Shown here one piece after another: positions 7,868 to 15,071 of a stretch of DNA of 64,000 nucleotides (position 1 is its first letter; each line of letters begins with the position of its first letter). Location of the stretch: positions 6,696,001-6,760,000 of the forward strand of contig CP050890.1 of assembly GCA_016745215.1 (NCBI GenBank), written 5' to 3'. The notes under the pieces are model-generated. The model did not search any database. It had not been told where the DNA came from and saw nothing but the letters and a program-made list of their open reading frames with translations. The position numbers were made by a program, and so were the translations under genes. The stretch is from Thiohalocapsa sp. PB-PSB1. Its GTDB lineage: Bacteria > Pseudomonadota > Gammaproteobacteria > Chromatiales > Chromatiaceae.

Positions 7868-9127
7868 AAATATTTAGAAAACAATGTGTTATGATGGCGA
7901 AAATTGAAGATCATATGATTTAATAGAGGGTTATTAAAATGGGAATGATCAGACCTATAAATGAAGAGGAAAAAGACACGACAATCGCCGGTCATTTTTC
8001 CGATCTGAACGACCCCCGTATCGACAGGACAAAAAGGCATAAGCTGGCTGATATCATAACGATAGCGATTTGTTCGACGTTATGTATGGGAGAGAGCTGG
8101 GATGCGATGGAGGAGTTTGGTCAAACCCATGAACAGTGGTTGCGGAAGTTTTTGGAATTGCCCAATGGGATTCCCTCGCATGACACGTTCAATCGTGTAT
8201 TTGCCCGTATTGACCCCGATCAATTCCGAACCTGTTTCATCTCCTGGGTGAAGTCGATAGAGCCGAAGTTTGATGGGGATATTATACCGATCGATGGGAA
8301 AACGGTGCGCAGATCTCATGATAGAGCTAATGGAAATAAGGCAATTCACATGGTGAGTGCGTGGGCTTGTCACTCATCGCTCGTATTGGGTCAACTCAAG
8401 ACCGAAGAAAAATCAAATGAAATTACAGCGATACCGAAATTGTTGGATTTACTGGAGATCAAAGGCTGTGTAGTCAGTATCGACGCGATGGGATGCCAAA
8501 AGAAGATTGCGGAGAAAATTGTTGAAAAACAAGCAGATTGGGTATTTTCATTGAAAGGCAACCAGAGCACTTTTCATCAAGATGTCATCGCTTGGTTCGA
8601 ATCGGTCGATCTCGACCAATGCTGCCGGGATGCGAGTGTTTTTCTTGAAACGAAAGAGAAAAACCATGGTCGCCTGGAGACGCGTCGGTATTATTATTTC
8701 ACTGATCATTCCTTAGGGCATTACGCCGAACAATGGAAAGGTTTCCGGGGTATCGGGATGGTAGAGTCGATTCGAGATGATGGAAAAAAAGTGACCACGG
8801 ACCGGCGCTATTTTATTGCTAGCCTGTCAGGCGATGTTAAACGATTTGCCCAAGCGGTTCGCTCTCATTGGGGAATTGAGAATTCACTGCATTGGGTTCT
8901 GGATGTGTCCTTTTCCGAAGATGCCAATCGAACGCGAAAAGGTCATGCACCTGAAAACTATTCCATCCTACGGCACATTGCACTCAATATTCTCAGGAAA
9001 GATACGACCTCAAAGAAAAGCATTAAATTAAAGCGACTCCGTGCCGGCTGGGATACAGATTATCTTGAGCAGTTACTAGATGTCCTACAAGCGGCCTAAA
9101 ATGGGAAATTTAGATGCGTTTGCCCTG
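7850..9127 (+). mobile_element. ISAs1-family element, complete
   Basis: Inverted ends of 17-18 bp: CAGGGCAAACGCATCTAAA at 7850-7868 and its complement at 9109-9127. One intact transposase inside. The flanks (GTTGATACC left, TGATGTCGA right) do not match as a duplication: on the left is an ATPase stump, on the right an ISL3 remnant. The IS therefore sits at a deletion or recombination joint rather than a simple insertion. Confidence 0.85.
7939..9099 (+). CDS. ISAs1-family transposase
   Basis: A complete 386-residue ISAs1 transposase (usual size 370-390). Landmarks: N-terminal HFSDLNDPRIDRTKRHKL (DDE_Tnp_1-associated domain), then IPIDGKTVRRSHD with the first catalytic Asp, VVSIDAMGCQKKIAE with the second, and SHWGIENSLHWVLDVSFSED holding the Glu. 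The ATG follows TTATTAAA with an upstream GAGGG as a plausible ribosome-binding site. No frameshift or stop; likely functional. Confidence 0.93.
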   Translation: MGMIRPINEEEKDTTIAGHFSDLNDPRIDRTKRHKLADIITIAICSTLCMGESWDAMEEFGQTHEQWLRKFLELPNGIPSHDTFNRVFARIDPDQFRTCFISWVKSIEPKFDGDIIPIDGKTVRRSHDRANGNKAIHMVSAWACHSSLVLGQLKTEEKSNEITAIPKLLDLLEIKGCVVSIDAMGCQKKIAEKIVEKQADWVFSLKGNQSTFHQDVIAWFESVDLDQCCRDASVFLETKEKNHGRLETRRYYYFTDHSLGHYAEQWKGFRGIGMVESIRDDGKKVTTDRRYFIASLSGDVKRFAQAVRSHWGIENSLHWVLDVSFSEDANRTRKGHAPENYSILRHIALNILRKDTTSKKSIKLKRLRAGWDTDYLEQLLDVLQAA

Positions 9128-9953
9128 TGATGTCGATTGGAACGCAATTGAACGCTTGGAGGTCATTGGCATTGATGAGATTGCGTTGAAAAAAGGTCAT
9201 CGTGATTTTGTCGTCGTTGTCAGCGCTTACATTAACGAGACATTGCATGTCATCGGCCTGCTCGGCGACCGCACCAAGGCCAGCGTACAGGAGTTTTTTC
9301 TCAGCATTCCCAAGCGCTTGCGAAATACCGTCCAGAGTGTGTGCTCAGATCTTTATCAAGGCTTCATCGGTGCCGCTAAAGCCGTGTTCGGCAAGCGCAT
9401 ACACATTTGCGCGGATCGATTCCATGTTGCCAAGCTGTACCGAAATGGACTGGAAAACCTGCGCAAAAGCGAATGGAAACGGCTGTGCCATATCCTCTCC
9501 AAAGAAGAGCGCAAGTCGTTCAAGAACGTGCATTGGCTGCTGCGTCAGCGTCGCGCCGATCTGAATGCAGATGAGCGACGCATGCTGAATCGGCTCTTTC
9601 GCTATTCACCAAAATTACAAGAAGCCTATGAGGCTTGCGAATCACTCACTGCCATCTATGAAAGCCGCCTATCAAAAGGTCAGGGTAAGCGCAAACTGCG
9701 TGGCTGGATGGAACGTGTCACCAACCGCAAGCTCAGTTGCTTTGATAGCTTCCTCGGTACGCTGAATACGCATTTTGAGGAAGTGACCAATTATTTTATT
9801 GGTCGACATACCAGCGGCTTTGTCGAGGGATTAAATAATAAGATCAAAGTCATCAAACGCCGCTGCGATGGCATCACCAACCTCGGGCACCTCTATCAAA
9901 GGGTATTCCTGGATCTCAACGGATATGACCGGTTCGGGGTCGATACATTATAA
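9114..9953 (+). pseudogene. ISL3-family transposase, N-terminally truncated
   Basis: The frame encodes the DDE part of an ISL3 transposase: LEVIGIDEIALKKGHRDFVV (first Asp), SVCSDLYQGFIGAAKAVF (second Asp), ADRFHVAKLYRN, and FVEGLNNKIKVIKRRCDG carrying the catalytic Glu. The usual N-terminal zinc-ribbon and helix-turn-helix domains (about 150 residues) are gone, replaced by the right end of ISAs1; the apparent ATG at 9114 lies within that IS end. It ends at TAA 9951-9953. I could not place the IS's right terminal repeat in 9954-10030. Confidence 0.8.
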
Positions 9954-10029
9954 ATCAATGAGTTACAGACTTTGTGCTCAACCACATTTTAATCTTAATG
10001 TGTACGAAAAAATGAGACTAAGTGGTTGT

Positions 10030-10291
10030 TTTTGAAATATTTATTGGTTCCCACAAAATCCAGGAGAGCCAAGCATAATGTCGGCTACATCCAACTCGGG
10101 AATAGCCACGATACCAGTGAATTTGCCTGCGACAGTTTTCGGCATTGGTGGTGTAACCACGCTCGCCTACACTATCCCAGCGCTACCTCCATCCTGGTGC
10201 TGTGCGATGGGGGCGGGAGTAACAGTTCCCGTCACTACCTCTTTAAACAGGACTTGCAGAGCCTCGCCGATGAGCTTGGGATCGAAATTCG
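10030..10291 (+). pseudogene. ISAzo13-family transposase, part 1
   Basis: Frame 3 encodes VGYIQLGNSHDTSEFACDS, then WW, then ILVLCDGGGSNSSRHYLFK (acidic CDGGGSNSSR hallmark of ISAzo13), ending at LGIEIR where another IS entered. The start of the gene is missing: the left boundary near 10030-10045 adjoins unrelated AT-rich DNA. It continues at 12202. Excision of 10292-12201 restores the frame exactly. Confidence 0.8.
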
Positions 10292-12193
10292 GGCCTTGTT
10301 CATAATTCCGGCCACCGCTGTCAAGCCGCGGCCGGCGTTAGGTAGGCCGGTTTCGGCGGGCGCGTTCGGCGTCGTCGCGGTCGCGGCGGCAAAGGCACGC
10401 GTAGTAGGAGTCGCTCGAACAGGGCGGGGTGCGCTCGCCCGAAGAAACGCTCGGCGGCCGTCGTGCCGTCGGCGCGGCAGATGTGGAAGTTGTGCACGGC
10501 CGTGAGCGCAGCGAGCTTGCGGTCACTCAAACGATGACGGCCGTGATGATGCAACGCCAGTTGGCCGTTGCGTCCTTCCACACAGGAACTGCTGCGTTGG
10601 AACAAATCGGCGCAGGCGCCGGCAACCTGTTCGACCTGTGCACGCGTCTCGGGCGCCAGACTTTGCAGCGGATGATCGGGTTGACGCAGCGCGTCGAGCA
10701 ATGCGTTACTCGATGCGTGCACGCGTTGTCGGGTCTCGGCCGTCGTGCTGCGTGCAGCGACGCGCTCGAGGTACAGGGCGGGGATGAGCTGCTCGAGGAC
10801 CGCCGCTTCCTGTTCCGTGGGAAGTTCAAGGGCCTCGACCCTGGCAGTCACGGTGGCGAAGAAGAACGCGATGGTGGCCAGCCATTGCACGCTCAGGCGC
10901 TCGGCTTTGGCCAGGCGTTCGCAGGCGCGCTGAAGTAGGTCAGCCACTTCGGCCAGCACCTTCAAGCGCGACCAGACGGCCTGGAAGCGTTCGGCTACGC
11001 GCTCTACCGGCTGCGTCTGTCCCTGCTGCAAATCATCGGGGTGATAGAGCACACCGAGCTCACGGATCAGCTCGCGCGCCTCGCTCTGGCGCGCTTGCGC
11101 CTGGGCGAGCTCGGCTTCAGCTGCGACCAGTACATTCAGGGCCGCGTCAATGCGCGCCTTGAAGTCCGGCGGACGCCCGAGTGGGCGTGGCACGCGCGCT
11201 TCGAACTGCTGCTGCGCGGCGCGCTCGGCCTGCCATTGCGCCTGTGCGGCCAGCACTCGGCCCTCGGCCTGTCGAACGTCGCGCGCCAACGCCAAGGAGG
11301 TGGCTTTCGACACCTCGTGTTGGCCGTGAAAGAGATCCGGAGAATGATGCGCACCGAGATCCGTTTCGGCATGCCGGCGCAGGGCCTTGGCTTCGTCGGC
11401 GGTGCTCTGGATCACCTCCACGGCGAGGCCCGTGCAGGCATCTTCCAGCGCCGCCGTCCAGGTCGCCGCAGAGCGATCCGCGGCGTACCCCTCCAGCAGA
11501 ATGAAGTTCGACACCGGCTCGATGGCCACCAAGCAGGCCCCCGGATGGAACGTTTCGTCCTCGCACACCGTCACTTGCCGAGGCGCCATGCCCTCGCCAA
11601 GTGTCGTGCGCTGCGCCTCAGCCTCCGTGACCAAGGCCGCTTCCAGGGCCGCATTGAGCTTGTGTTGCGCGCCGTCGCTCACCCCGACAAAGGCTGAAAG
11701 CCCACTCAGCTCTAGAAATTCACTCTCCAGCCGGGTGCCGCCCGCCGCCCGCAACGTGATACTGAAGTGCGCCGCTATCACCATCCGGTGCAACCACGAC
11801 ATCCCCTCCGGGGTGCGTACGAACGCCACCAGACCGGCTGGCGCATCCCCAAGCGGTTGCTCATGGCACCACTCCAGCAGGGTGCTGCGCGCCACGCCCA
11901 AAGCGGCAGCCACCTCGCGTTGCGTCTCGCCGGCTGCCAACCGTGACTCGGCAGCAGCGATGTGTTCGGCTTGCTCCAAGCGCGTGCGTCGCGTCACGAC
12001 CCGATTCCTCGCCCGGGTAGCGCAGCGCCGATGTATGGTCTATAGTCAAGCCTGGCAGAACCTTCGTACATGTTTCCGAATCCTCGGTGAATTTGCACCT
12101 CCAAGGGTACGAGATTATGAGGGTTCTGCCAAATACCTTCACACCGATTACCAAGCTTTAGGCTCGGACTTGGCCGGAATTACGAGCAAGGCC
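10292..12193 (-). mobile_element. Complete IS (DUF6399-type transposase) inserted in ISAzo13
   Basis: Ends 10292-10314 and 12171-12193 are inverted repeats of 23 bp with two mismatches (GGCCTTG.TC.TAATTCCGG form). They are flanked by 8-bp direct repeats GAAATTCG at 10284-10291 and 12194-12201. A single transposase fills the element on the minus strand. The clean duplication and open frame suggest a recent arrival. Confidence 0.9.
10321..11997 (-). CDS. Transposase with DUF6399-like C-terminus
   Basis: 558 residues. The N-terminus has a helix-turn-helix (AAGETQREVAAALGVARST). The middle holds VTVCEDETFHPG (candidate first acidic site) and a Gln/Ala/Arg-rich coiled-coil section (about residues 225-320). 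The C-terminal third has SSSCVEGRNGQLALHHHGRH and DGTTAAERFFGRAHP, which I associate with the DUF6399 family of transposases. The last residues are a basic Pro/Arg tail. Start at ATG 11997 leaves about 200 bp of leader within the IS. No neighbour is functionally linked. Confidence 0.75.
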   Translation of the reverse strand: MTRRTRLEQAEHIAAAESRLAAGETQREVAAALGVARSTLLEWCHEQPLGDAPAGLVAFVRTPEGMSWLHRMVIAAHFSITLRAAGGTRLESEFLELSGLSAFVGVSDGAQHKLNAALEAALVTEAEAQRTTLGEGMAPRQVTVCEDETFHPGACLVAIEPVSNFILLEGYAADRSAATWTAALEDACTGLAVEVIQSTADEAKALRRHAETDLGAHHSPDLFHGQHEVSKATSLALARDVRQAEGRVLAAQAQWQAERAAQQQFEARVPRPLGRPPDFKARIDAALNVLVAAEAELAQAQARQSEARELIRELGVLYHPDDLQQGQTQPVERVAERFQAVWSRLKVLAEVADLLQRACERLAKAERLSVQWLATIAFFFATVTARVEALELPTEQEAAVLEQLIPALYLERVAARSTTAETRQRVHASSNALLDALRQPDHPLQSLAPETRAQVEQVAGACADLFQRSSSCVEGRNGQLALHHHGRHRLSDRKLAALTAVHNFHICRADGTTAAERFFGRAHPALFERLLLRVPLPPRPRRRRTRPPKPAYLTPAAA

Positions 12194-12201
12194 GAAATTC
12201 G

Positions 12202-12505
12202 CATTGCTCATTATCCGCCCTACTGTTCTAAGTACAATCCCATCGAACACCGTCTCTTTCCCCATGTGACCCGTGCCTGCCAAGGCGTGATTTTCACCAG
12301 TACCGAGTTGGTCAAGGAACTCATGGAAAACACCCACACTTCAACGGGACTCAAGGCGTTCGTTCATGTCATCGATAAGGTCTATGAAACGGGACGAAAA
12401 GTGGCGGCAGATTTCAAGCAAAACATGCGCATCCTCTTTGATGAGTTTTTGCCAGCATGGAATTATCGCGCCGTTCCTGCTGCTTCTCAGGAGTGCACAA
12501 GTTAA
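12202..12505 (+). pseudogene. ISAzo13-family transposase, part 2 (C-terminus)
   Basis: In frame 2 this continues part 1: IAHYPPYCSKYNPIEHRLFP, the typical ISAzo13 catalytic-Glu region, then ACQGVIFTSTELVKELMENT and DFKQNMRILFDEFLPAWNYR, ending at TAA 12503-12505. Together with 10030-10291 it forms an ISAzo13 transposase that lacks its N-terminus. Confidence 0.8.
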
Positions 12506-12514
12506 TAAATTTCT

Positions 12515-12732
12515 ATTCCTAAATGGGCGTCCTTTTAACTCCTGGTGTCCTTTTAACTCCTTTTAACTCGCTTTCTTTTAACTCGCTTTTAACTCTTTTA
12601 ACTCGGTCGGTGATTGGCGCAAGCCTAAAAAAGCCTAAAAAAGTCAGCCTAAAAACAGCCTAAAAAAGGAAGCCTAAAAAAGGACACCCACGTTGATTCC
12701 ACCCACGTTGATTCCACGTTGATTCACGTTGA
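12515..12732 (+). repeat. Stuttered short direct repeats
   Basis: Three successive word families, each repeated with shrinking spacing: CCTTTTAACTC, then GCCTAAAAAAG, then CCACGTTGATT. No ORF. The DNA ends at the recombinase fragment at 12733. Comparable stutters occur at 13379-13450 and 14294-14402. Confidence 0.75.
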
Positions 12733-12832
12733 TAGGGGCCGACCCAGGATTCGTAGGCCTGCTCGGTGCGGATCGAATACTTGCGCCGTCGAATCTCCGC
12801 CGTCATCCGCTTTAGCAACGCCCGATGGGTGT
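12733..12832 (-). pseudogene. Tyrosine recombinase N-terminal fragment, copy 2
   Basis: Minus-strand reading gives ALLKRMTAEIRRRKYSIRT and EQAYESWVGP, the same SAM-like core-binding start as at 4762-4855. Nothing of the recombinase follows on either side. It is flanked by the ACGTTGAT stutter on the right end of its coding sense and GGGTGTCCCGAACCGG on the other. Confidence 0.6.
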
Positions 12833-12859
12833 CCCGAACCGGCCGTTTCCCGAACCGGC

Positions 12860-13380
12860 CGTTCGACGCGAGCGCGCCTTGGAGCGGCGACGATTGGCGG
12901 CCTGTTGCTCGTCGCTGAGCGGTTGATTGCTCTGGCTCTTCTCGCAGATGTGGCTCTCGTAGCCCGCCCCGCTCAGTGCCGCCTCGGTCGCTTCGCTGCG
13001 GTAGGCACTGTCGGCCCAGACCTGCGGGTCGGCGTTCTCGGGGTCGATGATGTCGTCGAAGACCTGACTGTCATGCACGTTCGCTGCAGTGGTCTCGTCG
13101 TCGCGGATGAGCCTGTGCTCGGCATCGACGTCGATGTGGTTCTTGTAACCGAAGGCGCTCTTGCCGTGCTTCTTGGTCCAGCGGGCATCGTTGTCCTTCT
13201 GCCGGCGCTTGTGCTCATCCCAGTCCTCGGGCACCTCGCCCGCATTGATGCGACGGTTCTCATCGCGGCTGTTGCGCTGGATCGGTACGCGGACGATCGA
13301 GGCGTCGATGATTTGCTCGTTGCGCGCTTGCAACCTGGCCTGCGCGAGGTGATCGCCAAAGCGATCAACGTACGTTCCAA
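12860..13380 (-). pseudogene. IS5-family transposase fragment, both ends missing
   Basis: The minus strand encodes a central piece of an IS5-type transposase: QIIDASIVRVPIQRNSRDEN, KKHGKSAFGYKNHIDVDAEH (with the catalytic Asp context DASIV and YKNHIDVD), and DPQVWADSAYRSEATEAAL (second Asp region). The N-terminal third and the C-terminal part with the catalytic Glu (YxxxRxxxE) are missing. The left end joins Ala/Arg-rich unrelated sequence near 12860; the right end joins the AACGCTAAAAAA stutter. Confidence 0.75.
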
Positions 13381-13450
13381 ACGCTAAAAAAGAAACGCTA
13401 AAAAAGGAAACGCTAAAAAAAAACGCTAAAAAAGGACACCAAAACGCTAA
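13379..13450 (+). repeat. Stuttered AACGCTAAAAAA repeats
   Basis: Five or six imperfect copies of AAACGCTAAAAAAGGA between an IS5 fragment and a complete IS5. The words continue on the other side of that IS at 14294-14402, so the IS5 probably inserted into a pre-existing repeat tract. Confidence 0.7.
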
Positions 13451-14294
13451 GAGTCTGTCTGGCAAAATTTCAGCCGCAATTTGCAAGCGTTTTCTTGAGC
13501 ATGGCGATACGGATCATATTCTCGGCAGTCCCAGTCAGGATCTCGAAATCCTTGCTCAGCCTGCGAAATCGACCGAGCCAAGCGAAAGTGCGCTCAACCA
13601 CCCAACGTTTCGGAAGGACAGCCCATCCGTCTTTGATTTTGGTGGAAATGTGCAAGACGAGTCCGAGTGTCTCGTCGACAAATTTCACGGCTGTCCCGCG
13701 ATAACCCGCATCGCCGGAAAACGCCTCGATGCTCGGGTATTTCTCCGCCGCACGCGCCATCACGGGACCACCCGCCACGGTATCGCTGCAATTGGCTGCG
13801 TGGACCGACACATGCAACAGGTTGCCGAGGATATCGACTACGCTATGGCGTTTATGCCCTTTGACCTTCTTGCCGCCGTCGATCCCGCGTTCTTCGCTCG
13901 CGTACTCGGTCTTGACGCTCTGCGAGTCGATAATCCCGTAACTCGGCGATGCCGAGCGACCGTTGTTTTGGCGATGGAGTGCATTCAGTTGATCCAGCGC
14001 GGTTTCCCATACACCGCGTTTGTTCCATCGGCTGAAGTGATCGTAAACCGTTTGCCAGGGGGGAAAATCGTTGGGTAGCATGCGCCATTGGCAACCGGAC
14101 TTCACGACGTACAAAATGGCATCGACGATCCGTTTGCGCGGATGCAGGCTGGCACTGCCTCGTCGATCACGGGGTTGAAAATAGTGTTCGATCAGCGCCC
14201 ATTCGGCGTCCGTCAGGTCACTCGGGTATCCCATAGCTTGTCCTCGAAGAAAAAGTATTTGACTTTGATAGACATTTTTTTGTCAGACAGGTTC
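13451..14294 (-). mobile_element. IS5-family element, complete
   Basis: About 844 bp. Imperfect inverted ends: GAGTCTGTCTGGCAAAATTT at 13451 and, on the minus strand, GAACCTGTCTGACAAAAAAA from 14294. TAA or CTAA occurs at both flanks, in line with the short target duplication of IS5 subgroups. It contains one uninterrupted transposase. It sits within a tract of AACGCTAAAAAA repeats. Confidence 0.85.
13470..14234 (-). CDS. IS5-family transposase (single-ORF type)
   Basis: A 254-residue transposase beginning YPSDLTDAEWALIEHYFQP, the DUF4096-like N-terminus of this IS5 subgroup. Catalytic context: YGIIDSQSVKTEYASEERG (first Asp), AFSGDAGYRGTAVKF (second Asp), and VVERTFAWLGRFRRLSKDFE (Glu, YxxxR-type signature). 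Length is normal and no interruption is present, so it is probably active. ATG 14234. Confidence 0.93.
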   Translation of the reverse strand: MGYPSDLTDAEWALIEHYFQPRDRRGSASLHPRKRIVDAILYVVKSGCQWRMLPNDFPPWQTVYDHFSRWNKRGVWETALDQLNALHRQNNGRSASPSYGIIDSQSVKTEYASEERGIDGGKKVKGHKRHSVVDILGNLLHVSVHAANCSDTVAGGPVMARAAEKYPSIEAFSGDAGYRGTAVKFVDETLGLVLHISTKIKDGWAVLPKRWVVERTFAWLGRFRRLSKDFEILTGTAENMIRIAMLKKTLANCG

Positions 14295-14402
14295 TAAAAA
14301 AGGAAACGCTAAAAAAGGACACCCGTCGCTAAAAAAGGACGTCGCTAAAAAAGGACGCTAAAAAAGGACACCCACGTTGATTACGTTGATTCACGTTGAT
14401 AG
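14294..14402 (+). repeat. Stuttered GCTAAAAAAGGAC and ACGTTGATT repeats
   Basis: Continuation of the tract at 13379-13450, ending with the same CACGTTGATAGGGGCCGACCCAG junction words as at 12710-12740 (given here only in part). Units shorten stepwise from left to right. Confidence 0.7.
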
Positions 14403-14490
14403 GGGCCGACCCAGCATTCGTAGGCCTGCTCGGTGCGGATCGAATACTTGCGCCGTCGAATCTCCGCCGTCATCCGCTTTAGCAACGCCC
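14403..14490 (-). pseudogene. Tyrosine recombinase N-terminal fragment, copy 3
   Basis: Nearly identical to copies 1 and 2: the minus strand reads MTAEIRRRKYSIRTEQAYE with a Cys in place of Ser in the following SWVG motif. The stutter of GATGGGTGTCCCGAACCGCA starts where the coding match ends (14490-14600). Confidence 0.6.
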
Positions 14491-14587
14491 GATGGGAGCA
14501 ACGCCCGATGGGTGTCCCGAACCGCACCCGAACCGCACCGAACCGCATCCGCGATGGGTGTCCCGAACCGCATCCGCCGAACCGCAT

Positions 14588-14872
14588 CCGCTTCGCACAC
14601 CAGCGAGCACGTCCTGAATCGCAGCGCACTCCAGCGCCGAGCCTCGTGCGCTTTCAAACGACCGGCGTCGATCCCCGCTGGTCGCTTTGCCGTTACCCTC
14701 GGCAATGTTCAGCGCGATGGCCTGCGATGCGCGCCTTCGATGCGCACAGGAGTTGATCCTTCGCGTTACGCTGTCCTTTCACATGCTCGCAGTAGCGCTA
14801 GGCCCAGCCGACAGACTCGATGGCCGCACGCTATGCGTCGAGCTTCTCATGACCGATTTGCCGGTGGTTGAG
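14588..14872 (-). pseudogene. Decayed four-helix-bundle protein gene (family F, copy 1)
   Basis: On the minus strand, pieces read HEKLDA-stop-RAAIESVGWA-stop-RYCEHVKGQRNAKDQ, then AIALNIAEGNGKATSGDRRR and SARGSALECAAIQDVL. This is the S23/Avd-like four-helix-bundle family (compare IPLNIAEGNGK and ARGSALECAAI in living members, from memory). Two TAG codons stand where Tyr is expected, and further frameshifts follow. The 3' end is missing, cut at the recombinase-fragment stutter. Longer copies are at 23307-23930 and 44697-45299. Confidence 0.65.
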
Positions 14873-14878
14873 TCTTTA

Positions 14879-15041
14879 CCCCAGCCCTTTCAAGGTGCGC
14901 AAAAACAACATTATGAATCAGTCTTTTAGCGTCAAGGGCTCGCAGGCATCCGCAGCCGCTTGCCAGCTTGTCGGAAAGCAAACACCGCAAAATCGTGCGG
15001 TTGCTGTCGTACACGTATCAACACCTTGAAAGGGCTGGTCT
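14879..15041 (+). repeat. Family G repeat, copy 2
   Basis: Matches 4600-4761 with few changes and has the same inverted ends (CCCAGCCCTTTCAAGGTG and CACCTTGAAAGGGCTGG). GTCTTTACCCC occurs before and after it (14870-14880 and 15042-15052) and may be a target duplication. Confidence 0.75.
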
Positions 15042-15071
15042 TTACCCCTGACCGGACCTGTCTGCTGCCGG

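Noticed and set aside
4600..15041. Integron with attC sites, suggested by recombinase fragments and repeat G
   Set aside because: Repeat G lacks the paired core sites expected of attC, no catalytic integrase domain is present, and there is no cassette-like series of ORFs.
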